37,701 bases of DNA. Source: Spirosoma profusum. GTDB lineage: Bacteria > Bacteroidota > Bacteroidia > Cytophagales > Spirosomataceae. The stretch is taken from positions 1 to 37,701 of the forward strand of contig NZ_JACWZY010000050.1 in assembly GCF_014699005.1 (NCBI RefSeq). The letters run 5' to 3'. Positions 8,101 to 15,348 of this stretch are shown in pieces (the stretch's first letter is position 1; each line of letters opens with the position of its first letter). The position numbers were made by a program, and so were the translations under genes. The notes under the pieces are model-generated. The model was not told the origin of the DNA, searched no databases, and saw only the letters and a program-made list of their open reading frames with translations.

Positions 8101-9213
8101 ATGGCAACCTTGACACAAGAAATGGCAACTACAGAAGAGAAAAGTAGTATTCGCACTTATCTACCCCGAATTATTATTGTATTGGTATTATTGGTTGGTG
8201 GATATTTTGGCTATCAGGCCTATCAACACGGCAAACATTATGAGTCAACTGATAACGCTCAGATTGAAGGGAATTCCGCGCCCGTACTGGCCCGTGTTGC
8301 TGGGTACGTTACGGCGGTGAACGTAGATGATTATGCGACCGTAAAACGGGGGCAACAACTCATAACGATTGATCCACAGGAATATGACGTAGCACTGGCG
8401 CAGGCCGAAGCTGATTATCAGCAATCGTTAGCCGACCTTCAGAACGCTCGGGCCGATTTGCAAACCGCGCAGGCCAACGCACGTAACGTAGCACAGAACG
8501 CTCGTGTAGCGCAGTCGAATGCGCAGGTGCAGGCCGCCCGACGTGATAAATCGCGGCAGGATTTGCAACGCGACCAGAATTTGTATAAAGAACAGTCGCT
8601 GACGAAGAAGCAACTGGAAGATTCGCAGAACAACGCCGAAGTGCAGAATCGTCAGTACAATGCGAACGTAGAGCAGATTACGCTGGCCAAAACGTCGCAG
8701 GGCGTAGCGCAGGCTGGTATCGCCAAAGCCGAAGCCAACATCCAGAAAATTCAGGCAGTACTTAAGTTAAAACAGGCTACGATTGATAACGCTAAACTGA
8801 AAGTTGGTTACGCACATATTGCCGCACCGATTGCCGGAAAAATTGGTCGTAAGAACGTAGTACCCGGTCAGTACGTACAACCCGGTCAGAATCTGTTCAC
8901 CATCGTAGCCGATTCTACGTTCTGGATTGTGGCGAACTTCAAAGAAACCCAGCTTGAAAAAATGCAGGTCGGCCAGGAAGTTGATGTTAAACTCGATGCG
9001 TATCCAGACCTCGACATCAAAGGTCGTGTATCCTCACTCTCCGAAGCCACTGGAGCCCGCTTCGCTCTTCTTCCTGCTGATAACGCTTCAGGTAACTTCG
9101 TGAAAATCACTCAGCGCGTACCCGTTCGTATCGAAATCCTCAATTCGGAAAAATACAAGAATCAGCTTCGTGCTGGTCTAAGCGTAGATGCCGAAGTACG
9201 GGTAGTTAATTAG
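8101..9213 (+). CDS. HlyD/EmrA-family membrane fusion protein
   Basis: The 370-aa periplasmic adaptor of a tripartite pump has one N-terminal membrane helix (about residues 20-42) and a lipoyl-like half (SAPVLARVAGYVTAVNV, about 60-85). An Ala/Gln/Asn-rich coiled-coil hairpin follows (about 100-230), then the second lipoyl half (AHIAAPIAGKIGRKNVVPGQYV, about 240-265) and a beta-barrel region (FWIVANFKETQLEKMQVGQ). It joins the EmrB-like transporter at 9345 to the TolC-like channel at 10925. Its start lies about 70 nt after the predicted transcription start under MarR operators. Confidence 0.93.
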   Translation: MATLTQEMATTEEKSSIRTYLPRIIIVLVLLVGGYFGYQAYQHGKHYESTDNAQIEGNSAPVLARVAGYVTAVNVDDYATVKRGQQLITIDPQEYDVALAQAEADYQQSLADLQNARADLQTAQANARNVAQNARVAQSNAQVQAARRDKSRQDLQRDQNLYKEQSLTKKQLEDSQNNAEVQNRQYNANVEQITLAKTSQGVAQAGIAKAEANIQKIQAVLKLKQATIDNAKLKVGYAHIAAPIAGKIGRKNVVPGQYVQPGQNLFTIVADSTFWIVANFKETQLEKMQVGQEVDVKLDAYPDLDIKGRVSSLSEATGARFALLPADNASGNFVKITQRVPVRIEILNSEKYKNQLRAGLSVDAEVRVVN

Positions 9214-9339
9214 TAGTTATAAAACGGTCCGCCGTTGTGATTGTAGAGTTAAATGGTTGTGAGGTAAGGTTTTTTGTCGGTACTGACGCACTGAACATTA
9301 CAACCCTATAACTCTATAACCCTACAACATTACAACTCC
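9214..9339. repeat. Imperfect inverted repeat, GGTTATA family, copy 1
   Basis: The emrA-emrB gap holds GTTATAAAACGGTCCGCCG and GAGTTAAATGGTTGTGAGG on the left. On the right is a run of ACAACCCTATAACTCTATAACCC motifs, which is partly complementary. The same vocabulary, including CGGTCCGCCGT, recurs at 21105-21248, and a near-perfect relative is at 20046-20117. It would form an imperfect hairpin between two co-transcribed genes. Confidence 0.5.
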
Positions 9340-9344
9340 TTAAA

Positions 9345-10922
9345 ATGAAACAAAGTGGATTTGGCCGTTGGATTGTGGTGATTACCGCAGTCTCGGCCGC
9401 CATCATGGAACTGATTGATACGTCCATTGTGAATGTTGGCTTGAATGACATTGCCGGCAATCTGGGCGCAACAATCGAAGACGTATCGTGGGTTGTTACG
9501 TCCTATGCCATCGCCAACGTCATTGTGATCCCGATGACGAGCTTTTTGCAGCGGTATTTCGGACGCAAGAATTACTACATCGCATCAATTATATTATTTA
9601 CACTGGCTTCCTACGGATGCGGATTTGCCTCCGATTTATGGACGCTTGTTTTCTTCCGTTTTTTGCAGGGCGTTGGGGGAGGGGCCTTACTGTCAACTTC
9701 TCAGGGATTGATGTATGATGCGTTTCCGCCTTCGCAGCGGGCCGTTGCATCGGCCCTGTTTGGTATGGGAATCGTGCTCGGTCCCACGCTTGGCCCAACG
9801 TTAGGCGGCTACATTATCGATAATTACCACTGGAGCTGGATGTTCTATATCAATATTCCAATTGGTATTATCGCCGTCATTCTGAGCCTGGTTTATATCG
9901 ACAAAAAAGAAGACGAAATAAACATCGATCGTAAGGCAATTCCCATCGACCAGATTGGTATCCTGTTGTTAGCCGTTGGGATCGGTGCGTTACAATACGT
10001 ATTAGAGCGGGGCGAAGCTGACGACTGGTTTGACAGTAGTGCAATTTTATACCTGACTATTGCAGCCGCTTTTGCCATCCCGGCTTTCATCTGGTGGGAA
10101 TTGCGCGGAACCAAAGCGCCCGTCGTCGACTTGCGGGTGATGAAAAACCGGAACCTGTTTATTGGTTCCATTCTGGTTGTGGTGGTGGGTTATGGCCTGT
10201 TTACGTCAGTCTTGTTATATCCTTTATTCGCCCAACGTATCGTGGGACTAACAGCTACACAGACTGGTAAACTCCTCATTCCTGGTGGTTTAATTACGCT
10301 ACCAATGTTTGCCATTACGGGCCGGATGCTGGCGAAGGGTGTATCGCCGAGACTCATCGCAGGTGGTGGATACGTAGCATTTGCTACGTTCTGTTTCCTG
10401 ATGTCAATGCTGAATATGAATGCGACAACCGGTGATTTCATTACCCCACTAATTATCCGGGGCATCGGTCTGGCACTGCTTAACGTACCGCTTATTAATC
10501 AGTCGGTATCGACGCTCGAACCGCGCCAGCTACCTACCGGTATTGCCATTGTAAACATGATGCGGCAGATTGGTGGAGCCTTTGGAGTTGCCATTACGAA
10601 CACCTACGTAACACAACGTACCGCCGTTCATCGGGGCGATCTGGTATCGCACCTGCAACCAGGCGAAATGCTTAGCATGGAACGTATTAATGCCATGACG
10701 CAAGCTTTGGTCGCTAAAGGCGTCAACGCAATTGATGCCGTATCAGGTGCCTACAAAAACCTCGACCTGATTGTTTCGCGGCAGGCCTTAATGATCTCAT
10801 ACCTCGATACGTTCCGACTGGCGGGGCTGTTTTTCGTGGTGTCGTTCCCACTGTTGTTTTTACTGAAAAGCAAAAAAATGGATGCAGCCGCTGCCAAAGC
10901 AGTAGCCGACTCCGCGCACTAA
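9345..10922 (+). CDS. DHA2-family MFS multidrug transporter (EmrB/QacA type)
   Basis: The 525-aa protein has about 14 hydrophobic segments, as in DHA2 drug:H+ antiporters. Signatures include MELIDTSIVNVGLNDIAGNL in TM1 (with the family Asp), GRKNYY in loop 2-3, FRFLQGVGGG, and the antiporter motif C GPTLGPTLGGYIIDN in TM5 followed by WSWMFYINIPIG. It is the inner-membrane motor that exports hydrophobic toxic compounds through the EmrA-like adaptor and TolC channel. It is separated by 131 nt from the adaptor gene and by 2 nt from the tolC-like gene, indicating tight coupling to the latter. Confidence 0.95.
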   Translation: MKQSGFGRWIVVITAVSAAIMELIDTSIVNVGLNDIAGNLGATIEDVSWVVTSYAIANVIVIPMTSFLQRYFGRKNYYIASIILFTLASYGCGFASDLWTLVFFRFLQGVGGGALLSTSQGLMYDAFPPSQRAVASALFGMGIVLGPTLGPTLGGYIIDNYHWSWMFYINIPIGIIAVILSLVYIDKKEDEINIDRKAIPIDQIGILLLAVGIGALQYVLERGEADDWFDSSAILYLTIAAAFAIPAFIWWELRGTKAPVVDLRVMKNRNLFIGSILVVVVGYGLFTSVLLYPLFAQRIVGLTATQTGKLLIPGGLITLPMFAITGRMLAKGVSPRLIAGGGYVAFATFCFLMSMLNMNATTGDFITPLIIRGIGLALLNVPLINQSVSTLEPRQLPTGIAIVNMMRQIGGAFGVAITNTYVTQRTAVHRGDLVSHLQPGEMLSMERINAMTQALVAKGVNAIDAVSGAYKNLDLIVSRQALMISYLDTFRLAGLFFVVSFPLLFLLKSKKMDAAAAKAVADSAH

Positions 10923-10924
10923 CA

Positions 10925-12265
10925 ATGAAAAATAAACTTTTTATCTCACTGTTCTGGCTGGCTATTGGACTCGTTCATGCTCAGCCACAACCAATACAAC
11001 TTCCCGATGATTTGCGGGTACTGATTCAGCAGGCTAACACGAATTATCCTGTGCTGAAACAGCAGCAGGAACAGATTCGGGCTGGTGAACTACGTACTGA
11101 TATTGCTCGTACGGCTATGAAACCCAACGTATCGGGTACGGCTTTGTACCAGTATCTTAATCCAGTAGCGCAAGCTACGTTGCCAGTCGATGGTGTCAAC
11201 CGGACGCTTCAGTTTCAGCCTAATCACAATGTGAACGCCAATATTGGCGTCGGGCAAACGATTTATGACTGGGGCCGCACGCACGCGTCGGTGCAGCAGG
11301 CAGCTGATAACGTACAGGTGCTACGTCGGAGTCTTGAAATTTCGCAGCAGAATCTGGCTTATCAGGTAGCGGCTGCTTACTACGGCATTGGTTTTCTGCA
11401 ACGTAGTCTGAGCGTGCAGGATTCGGTGATTCACACGGCAGGGGCTAATGTTCAATTGCTGGCTACACGTCTGCAAAATGGCGATGCGCTGCAATATGAC
11501 GTACTGACTCAACAAGTGCGGGTGAAAGTAGCCCAAAACCGGAAGATTGAGATTCAGAATCAACTGGAGCGGCAATTGGCCTTGTTGACGTATTTGACTG
11601 GTAATCCCAGTCCTGACGTTTCTGGAGCCGTAAAGCAGTTTAATCTGGAAACCGCCGGAAACAACGTAACAATGCAGCCTTTTGTGTTGGCTAACGATGC
11701 CCAAACAGCATTAGCCGGTAATAAAGACGTTCAACTGGCGCAGGATCGCGTTCGGCAGGCTGAAACCGATATTGTAGTGAATAATCTGGCAGGTCGGCCA
11801 AATTTGAGTTTTTCGGGATCGGCGGGATTTCGAAATGGATATCTTCCCGAAATCAATACGCCCAAATTCAACATTGCGGCTGGCGTGTCGTTGGCAGTGC
11901 CGATTTATTCCGGGAAACGATATCAGTTGCAGAGTCAGGCGGCTCAGCTAAACCTGAACGCCAGCCGATATGCGGTCGAGAATGCGAATGCGCAGGTTCG
12001 GCAGAGTATCGCCCAATTAAATGCTGACATACGTAGCAACCTGACCCGGCTTGCCAACCTCGAAACACAGGTGTTGCAATCGAAAAAAGCGCTTGAAATT
12101 GCCAACGCCCGACTACGTAACGGGGTCATTACCAATGTAGAGCTGCAAAGTGCCGAAACGGGCGTAGAAGAAGCTGAACTGGGACGTCTCAATTTTCAAT
12201 ATCAACTGCTGCTAAATCAGTTGGAGTTGAAACGGCTGTTGGGTGATACGTTGGTCGGACAATAA
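10925..12265 (+). CDS. TolC-family outer membrane efflux protein
   Basis: The 446-aa protein has a signal peptide of about residues 1-20 (ending GLVHAQ). Two related helical/strand halves follow, typical of the outer-membrane efflux family. Long Gln/Ala-rich helices contain repeated sets such as ANTNYPVLKQQQEQIRAGE and NKDVQLAQDRVRQAETD. Late in the chain are GVSLAVPIYSGKRY and LQSAETGVEEAELG, the usual second-half landmarks. It forms the outer-membrane exit duct for the pump encoded immediately upstream (2-nt gap). Confidence 0.93.
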   Translation: MKNKLFISLFWLAIGLVHAQPQPIQLPDDLRVLIQQANTNYPVLKQQQEQIRAGELRTDIARTAMKPNVSGTALYQYLNPVAQATLPVDGVNRTLQFQPNHNVNANIGVGQTIYDWGRTHASVQQAADNVQVLRRSLEISQQNLAYQVAAAYYGIGFLQRSLSVQDSVIHTAGANVQLLATRLQNGDALQYDVLTQQVRVKVAQNRKIEIQNQLERQLALLTYLTGNPSPDVSGAVKQFNLETAGNNVTMQPFVLANDAQTALAGNKDVQLAQDRVRQAETDIVVNNLAGRPNLSFSGSAGFRNGYLPEINTPKFNIAAGVSLAVPIYSGKRYQLQSQAAQLNLNASRYAVENANAQVRQSIAQLNADIRSNLTRLANLETQVLQSKKALEIANARLRNGVITNVELQSAETGVEEAELGRLNFQYQLLLNQLELKRLLGDTLVGQ

Positions 12266-12362
12266 AAAGTTGTTAAAATTTCAGCAACGTATATACTAAA
12301 CTGACCACAAAACGAATTGTATAAGCGTATAGGAGGTTGAAACTAAACGGAAACAGCACGGT

Positions 12363-12593
12363 ATGAAAGAGCAAGTGATTGAGATCCTGAAACAATTTGG
12401 TGTAGCCGAGTCGGCTATTACGGAACAGACCCATTTCACCCGTGACCTGGGTTTAGATAGCCTCGACAGTGTTGATTTAATAATGCAACTGGAGCAAACA
12501 TTCGGTATCCGCATTCCCGACGAGGACTACCTTAAATTAACCACTATGCACGGTGTATTAACGTATCTGGAAGCGGAACAAGCTATCGCCTGA
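12363..12593 (+). CDS. Acyl carrier protein
   Basis: The 76-aa acidic four-helix carrier protein has the phosphopantetheine site GLDSLDSVDL, with Ser33 as attachment residue, and the standard EQTFGIRIPDEDYLKLTT helix 3. It would carry acyl chains as 4'-phosphopantetheine thioesters. No ketosynthase, fabF or other fatty-acid gene is adjacent. It sits 97 nt after the TolC gene on the same strand, with its own terminator. It is therefore either a second, specialised ACP or an isolated housekeeping copy; sequence alone does not decide. Confidence 0.92.
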   Translation: MKEQVIEILKQFGVAESAITEQTHFTRDLGLDSLDSVDLIMQLEQTFGIRIPDEDYLKLTTMHGVLTYLEAEQAIA

Positions 12594-12629
12594 GTTACCG
12601 TTTTTGTAAGTACATCTTTTCGATAACCC

Positions 12630-12672
12630 AACCGCCGAAGGAAAGCTAGTCAGGCTTTCCTTCGGCGGTTTT
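12630..12672 (+). terminator. Terminator after the ACP gene
   Basis: AACCGCCGAAGGAAAGC (12630-12646) pairs perfectly with GCTTTCCTTCGGCGGTT (12654-12670) around a 7-nt loop, followed by TT. This is a strong GC-rich intrinsic terminator 36 nt after the stop. Confidence 0.85.
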
Positions 12673-12742
12673 ATGAATTCGACTACCTTGCCTAATTAAT
12701 GTGAGTTATGAGTAAGCATTAGGTTAAACAACTGATTTGGAG

Positions 12743-12856
12743 CGTATTGCTGACGCGTGGGGCTTCGACAGGCTCAACCTGACAGGCCCTTGAAGTCCAT
12801 GAGTCGAGCTGACTTGTTAGGCTGAGCCTGTCGAAGCCCCACGCGTCAGCAATACG
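12743..12856. repeat. Long perfect inverted repeat (34-bp arms)
   Basis: The arm at 12743-12776 starts CGTATTGCTGACGCGTGGGG and is the exact reverse complement of 12823-12856. Pairing continues inwards to about 12786/12813 with a few mismatches, giving a hairpin of roughly 44 bp. It includes the CTTCGACAGGCTCA word. It lies between the ACP terminator and the 3' end of the minus-strand gene at 12869, with no coding content. It may be a non-autonomous mobile palindrome or a bidirectional terminator. Confidence 0.85.
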
Positions 12857-12868
12857 TTCACTTACCCA

Positions 12869-13264
12869 TTAATTATTGACTCGGGATAAGTTATACTCTT
12901 CAGGTCCTTTCGCCGAACTGATAGTTGCCGTCAGAATAAACTCCCGTTCCGACTTCTCTGTGATGACCACATGAGACCCCTGGCTTATCTGGGCCACAAA
13001 ATAGTATTGTTTACCAGACTCGAAATGAAGAAAATAAGGTTTGTTGTTGATTACGAAGCCTAAACTGTCTCCATTAGTCTGAATAATTGTCCACGTACGC
13101 GACCTGATACGTAGTGGAGTTGATTCGTTAAGTATCGTCTTGATTTCAATAGGGATGCCGGCAATGCCATTATAAATGTGAATTTTGGCAGGAGAGAGCG
13201 ACTGGGCGCTGGCAGACAAACTCAGCCAATATGCAATGGCTAAAACTCCGAATAATTTTTTCAT
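12869..13264 (-). CDS. Small secreted hypothetical protein
   Basis: The 131-aa protein has a signal peptide of about residues 1-20 (MKKLFGVLAIAYWLSLSASA). The mature part alternates hydrophobic and polar residues (IEIKTILNESTPLRIRSRTWTII, split by turns), suggesting a small beta-sandwich. It ends in a charged tail (EEYNLSRVNN). No family is recognised. It is likely periplasmic or outer-membrane associated. Genes on the minus strand follow it in the same direction only after gaps, so no operon partner is clear. Confidence 0.7.
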   Translation of the reverse strand: MKKLFGVLAIAYWLSLSASAQSLSPAKIHIYNGIAGIPIEIKTILNESTPLRIRSRTWTIIQTNGDSLGFVINNKPYFLHFESGKQYYFVAQISQGSHVVITEKSEREFILTATISSAKGPEEYNLSRVNN

Positions 13265-13327
13265 AGCGTTAACCTTTGTATAGATGAATATACAAAAATC
13301 AACATTATTTCCAGGATTATTTTCTTA

Positions 13328-14038
13328 TTAAACTTCCATGCTTACCAGCGCATTACCACGTAACACCGGTACTACGTCGTAAAGGTCGTGCTGGAGGCAG
13401 TAGGTGATGTCTTTCTGAATGCCTAATCGCTGAAGGCGTCGGATGTGCGACGCATTGGCCATATAGCCCACCAGATTATCTTTGCCCTGCGTATACAATC
13501 GCCATGCCATAATGGCGCTATCTTCGGCCATGGCGTAACTGTCTTTCAGCCGGTCGACCAGCGCGCCGGCAAAAAGTGTATCTTCCAGATTAACACGGCC
13601 TTTCCAGCCAGCGCAAAGTACCATTACGTCGTATCCTTCGGTTTTCAGGTAGCGAACAATAGCGTCCAGATTCAGAAACGACCCAACCAGCACTTTCACC
13701 GCAGATCGCGAGCGGGTAATGGCTAACGTACCATTAGTAGTAGTCATCGCTACGTTAGCTCCACGGATGCGCTCGTCCATATACGTAAATGGCGAATTAT
13801 CGAGTTCAAAGCCTTCTACCTTACGGGCGTTACGTTCGGCAGCGGCCAGATAGCCCCGCTCCTGCAACTGCTGGCATTCTTCTATCGTCGCGACAGGAAT
13901 AATACTATTAACCCCATAAGCAAAGGCCGTTACCATGCACGACGTAGCACGGAACACATCGGCAACTACGACGATTGTATTTTCAACGGTGTGGAGGTAA
14001 AGTAAATCAGGAGTTAAGCAAACGTCAATTTGTTTCAT
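13328..14038 (-). CDS. comB: 2-phosphosulfolactate phosphatase (ComB family)
   Basis: The 236-aa protein has the ComB length and landmarks: VVADVFRATSCMVTAFAYG (about 24-42), AAERNARKVEGFELDNSP (about 65-82), TTTNGTLA (about 99-106), LCAGWKGRVNLEDTLFAGAL (about 141-160) and a C-terminal DVVPVLRGN. In archaea ComB dephosphorylates 2-phosphosulfolactate in coenzyme M synthesis. Bacterial homologues belong to sulfolactate-related metabolism or have untested substrates, so the exact substrate here is inference. Its ATG is about 3 nt from the end of an inverted-repeat element that fills the gap to gcvT. Confidence 0.88.
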   Translation of the reverse strand: MKQIDVCLTPDLLYLHTVENTIVVVADVFRATSCMVTAFAYGVNSIIPVATIEECQQLQERGYLAAAERNARKVEGFELDNSPFTYMDERIRGANVAMTTTNGTLAITRSRSAVKVLVGSFLNLDAIVRYLKTEGYDVMVLCAGWKGRVNLEDTLFAGALVDRLKDSYAMAEDSAIMAWRLYTQGKDNLVGYMANASHIRRLQRLGIQKDITYCLQHDLYDVVPVLRGNALVSMEV

Positions 14039-14041
14039 ATA

Positions 14042-14155
14042 TCTGAACCGGGATTTAACGGATTTAGGGATTTACACGATTTTGTTTACGATCAAGGCGC
14101 TTTAAAGAAGCGAAAAACAAAATCGTGTAAATCCTTAAATCAGCTAAATCCCGCC
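14042..14155. repeat. Intergenic palindromic element, family A, copy 1 (diverged)
   Basis: Arms at 14050-14087 and 14115-14152 (38 nt each) pair with 3 mismatches around a loop containing CGCTTTAAAGAAGCG. The left end is TCTGAACCGGGATTTA. The right end has diverged (CCCGCCGGGAC instead of CCCGGTTCAG). Its reverse complement matches the inner part of the identical copies at 25911 and 27836, for example GGATTTACACGATTTTG followed by TTTTTCGCTTC. It lies between gcvT and comB and ends a few nt from the comB start codon. Confidence 0.85.
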
Positions 14156-14170
14156 GGGACGCCGGTGCGG

Positions 14171-15277
14171 TTATTTTTTAACGAATGGGAGTTTAACAAC
14201 CTGCGCCTTTAAGAGCCGGTCGCGAACTTTAACGAAGATTTCGGTGCCGGGTTTGCTGAAGGCCGTTTGAACGTATCCCAGGCCGACCCCTTTGCCCAGT
14301 GTGGGCGATTGTGTACCCGATGTTACTTCGCCGATTAAGTTTCCATCAGCGTCGGTGAGTTCGTAGTGGCCACGCGGAACACCCCGGTCAATCATTTCAA
14401 AACCAACTACTTTGCGCGGGACACCTTGTTCTTTCTGCGCTTTCAATACGTCGGCATCGATGAAATCGTGGGTGAATTTCGTTACCCAACCCAGACCCGC
14501 TTCGATAGGAGAGGTTTCGTCGGTGATGTCGTTGCCGTATAGGTTAAAGCCCATTTCGAGACGTAACGTATCACGGGCACCCAAGCCAATTGGTTTGATA
14601 CCATACGGTTCTCCGGCTTTCATAATGGCGTTCCAGACGGTCTCGGCCTGGTTATTTGCCACGTATATCTCAAAACCGCCAGCTCCGGTATACCCTGTTG
14701 CCGAGATGATTACATTGGCGCATCCGGCAAAATCAGTTTTTTCGAACGTGTAATAACTCATCGATTCCAGGTTGGCATCGGTGAGCGATTGTAACGCTTT
14801 AGCCGCCATTGGTCCCTGTACGGCAAACAGACACGTATCGTCGGAGATATTAGTCAACGTAACCGGTCCGCCGTTGCGGTCATAGTCAGACGCGTACTGG
14901 CTGATCCAGTTCCAGTCTTTTTCTATATTCGACGCGTTGACTACGAGCATATATTCAAGGTCGCTGATTCGATAGATGACCAGATCGTCAACAATACCGC
15001 CCCGACCATTGGGCAGGTAGCTGTACTGGACTTTGCCATCAAACAACACACTAGCATCGTTTGCCGACACACGCTGAATCAGTCCCAATGCGCCTTCGCC
15101 CTTGAGAACGAATTCGCCCATGTGCGAGACGTCGAAAATGCCAACGGCATTGCGGACGGTGTTATGTTCGTCGAGATCGGAGGTGTAACGGACGGGCATT
15201 TCGAAGCCCGCAAACGGCACAATTTTCGCGCCTAACTGCTGATGAATGTGATGAAGAGGAACCTGCTTTAGCGACAT
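14171..15277 (-). CDS. gcvT: Glycine cleavage system T protein (aminomethyltransferase)
   Basis: The 368-aa protein is full length for GcvT. It shows PLHHIHQQLGAKIVPFAGFEMPV at the start, YTSDLDEHNTVRNAVGIFDVSHMGE (tetrahydrofolate domain), CLFAVQGPMA, SATGYTGAGGFEIYV, and GLGARDTLRLEMGFNLYGND. In the glycine cleavage complex it transfers the methylene group from the lipoyl-bound aminomethyl of GcvH to tetrahydrofolate and releases ammonia. The other subunits (GcvH, GcvP) are not in this window. A good promoter match lies just upstream. Confidence 0.96.
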   Translation of the reverse strand: MSLKQVPLHHIHQQLGAKIVPFAGFEMPVRYTSDLDEHNTVRNAVGIFDVSHMGEFVLKGEGALGLIQRVSANDASVLFDGKVQYSYLPNGRGGIVDDLVIYRISDLEYMLVVNASNIEKDWNWISQYASDYDRNGGPVTLTNISDDTCLFAVQGPMAAKALQSLTDANLESMSYYTFEKTDFAGCANVIISATGYTGAGGFEIYVANNQAETVWNAIMKAGEPYGIKPIGLGARDTLRLEMGFNLYGNDITDETSPIEAGLGWVTKFTHDFIDADVLKAQKEQGVPRKVVGFEMIDRGVPRGHYELTDADGNLIGEVTSGTQSPTLGKGVGLGYVQTAFSKPGTEIFVKVRDRLLKAQVVKLPFVKK

Positions 15278-15296
15278 GTAAGCGGAAGTTAGTCGG

Positions 15297-15326
15297 CAAA
15301 GTTACAAACAGATGCCTAGGTTTCAA
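15297..15326 (-). promoter_or_regulatory. Promoter of gcvT
   Basis: Reading the minus strand, TTG (15326-15324) is followed after 19 nt by TAACTTTG (15304-15297), matching the Bacteroidota -33/-7 pattern. The predicted start of transcription is about 15 nt upstream of the gcvT ATG. Confidence 0.6.
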
Positions 15327-15348
15327 TCCGTCTAACTTTTGAACTACG

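Noticed and set aside
12331..12336. AGGAGG as ribosome-binding site of the ACP gene
   Set aside because: It lies 26 nt before the ATG at 12363, too far to act as a normal Shine-Dalgarno site for that start.
14865..14880. CGGTCCGCCG word inside gcvT
   Set aside because: It matches a word in the intergenic GGTTATA family but lies in conserved coding sequence without the rest of the repeat; chance match.
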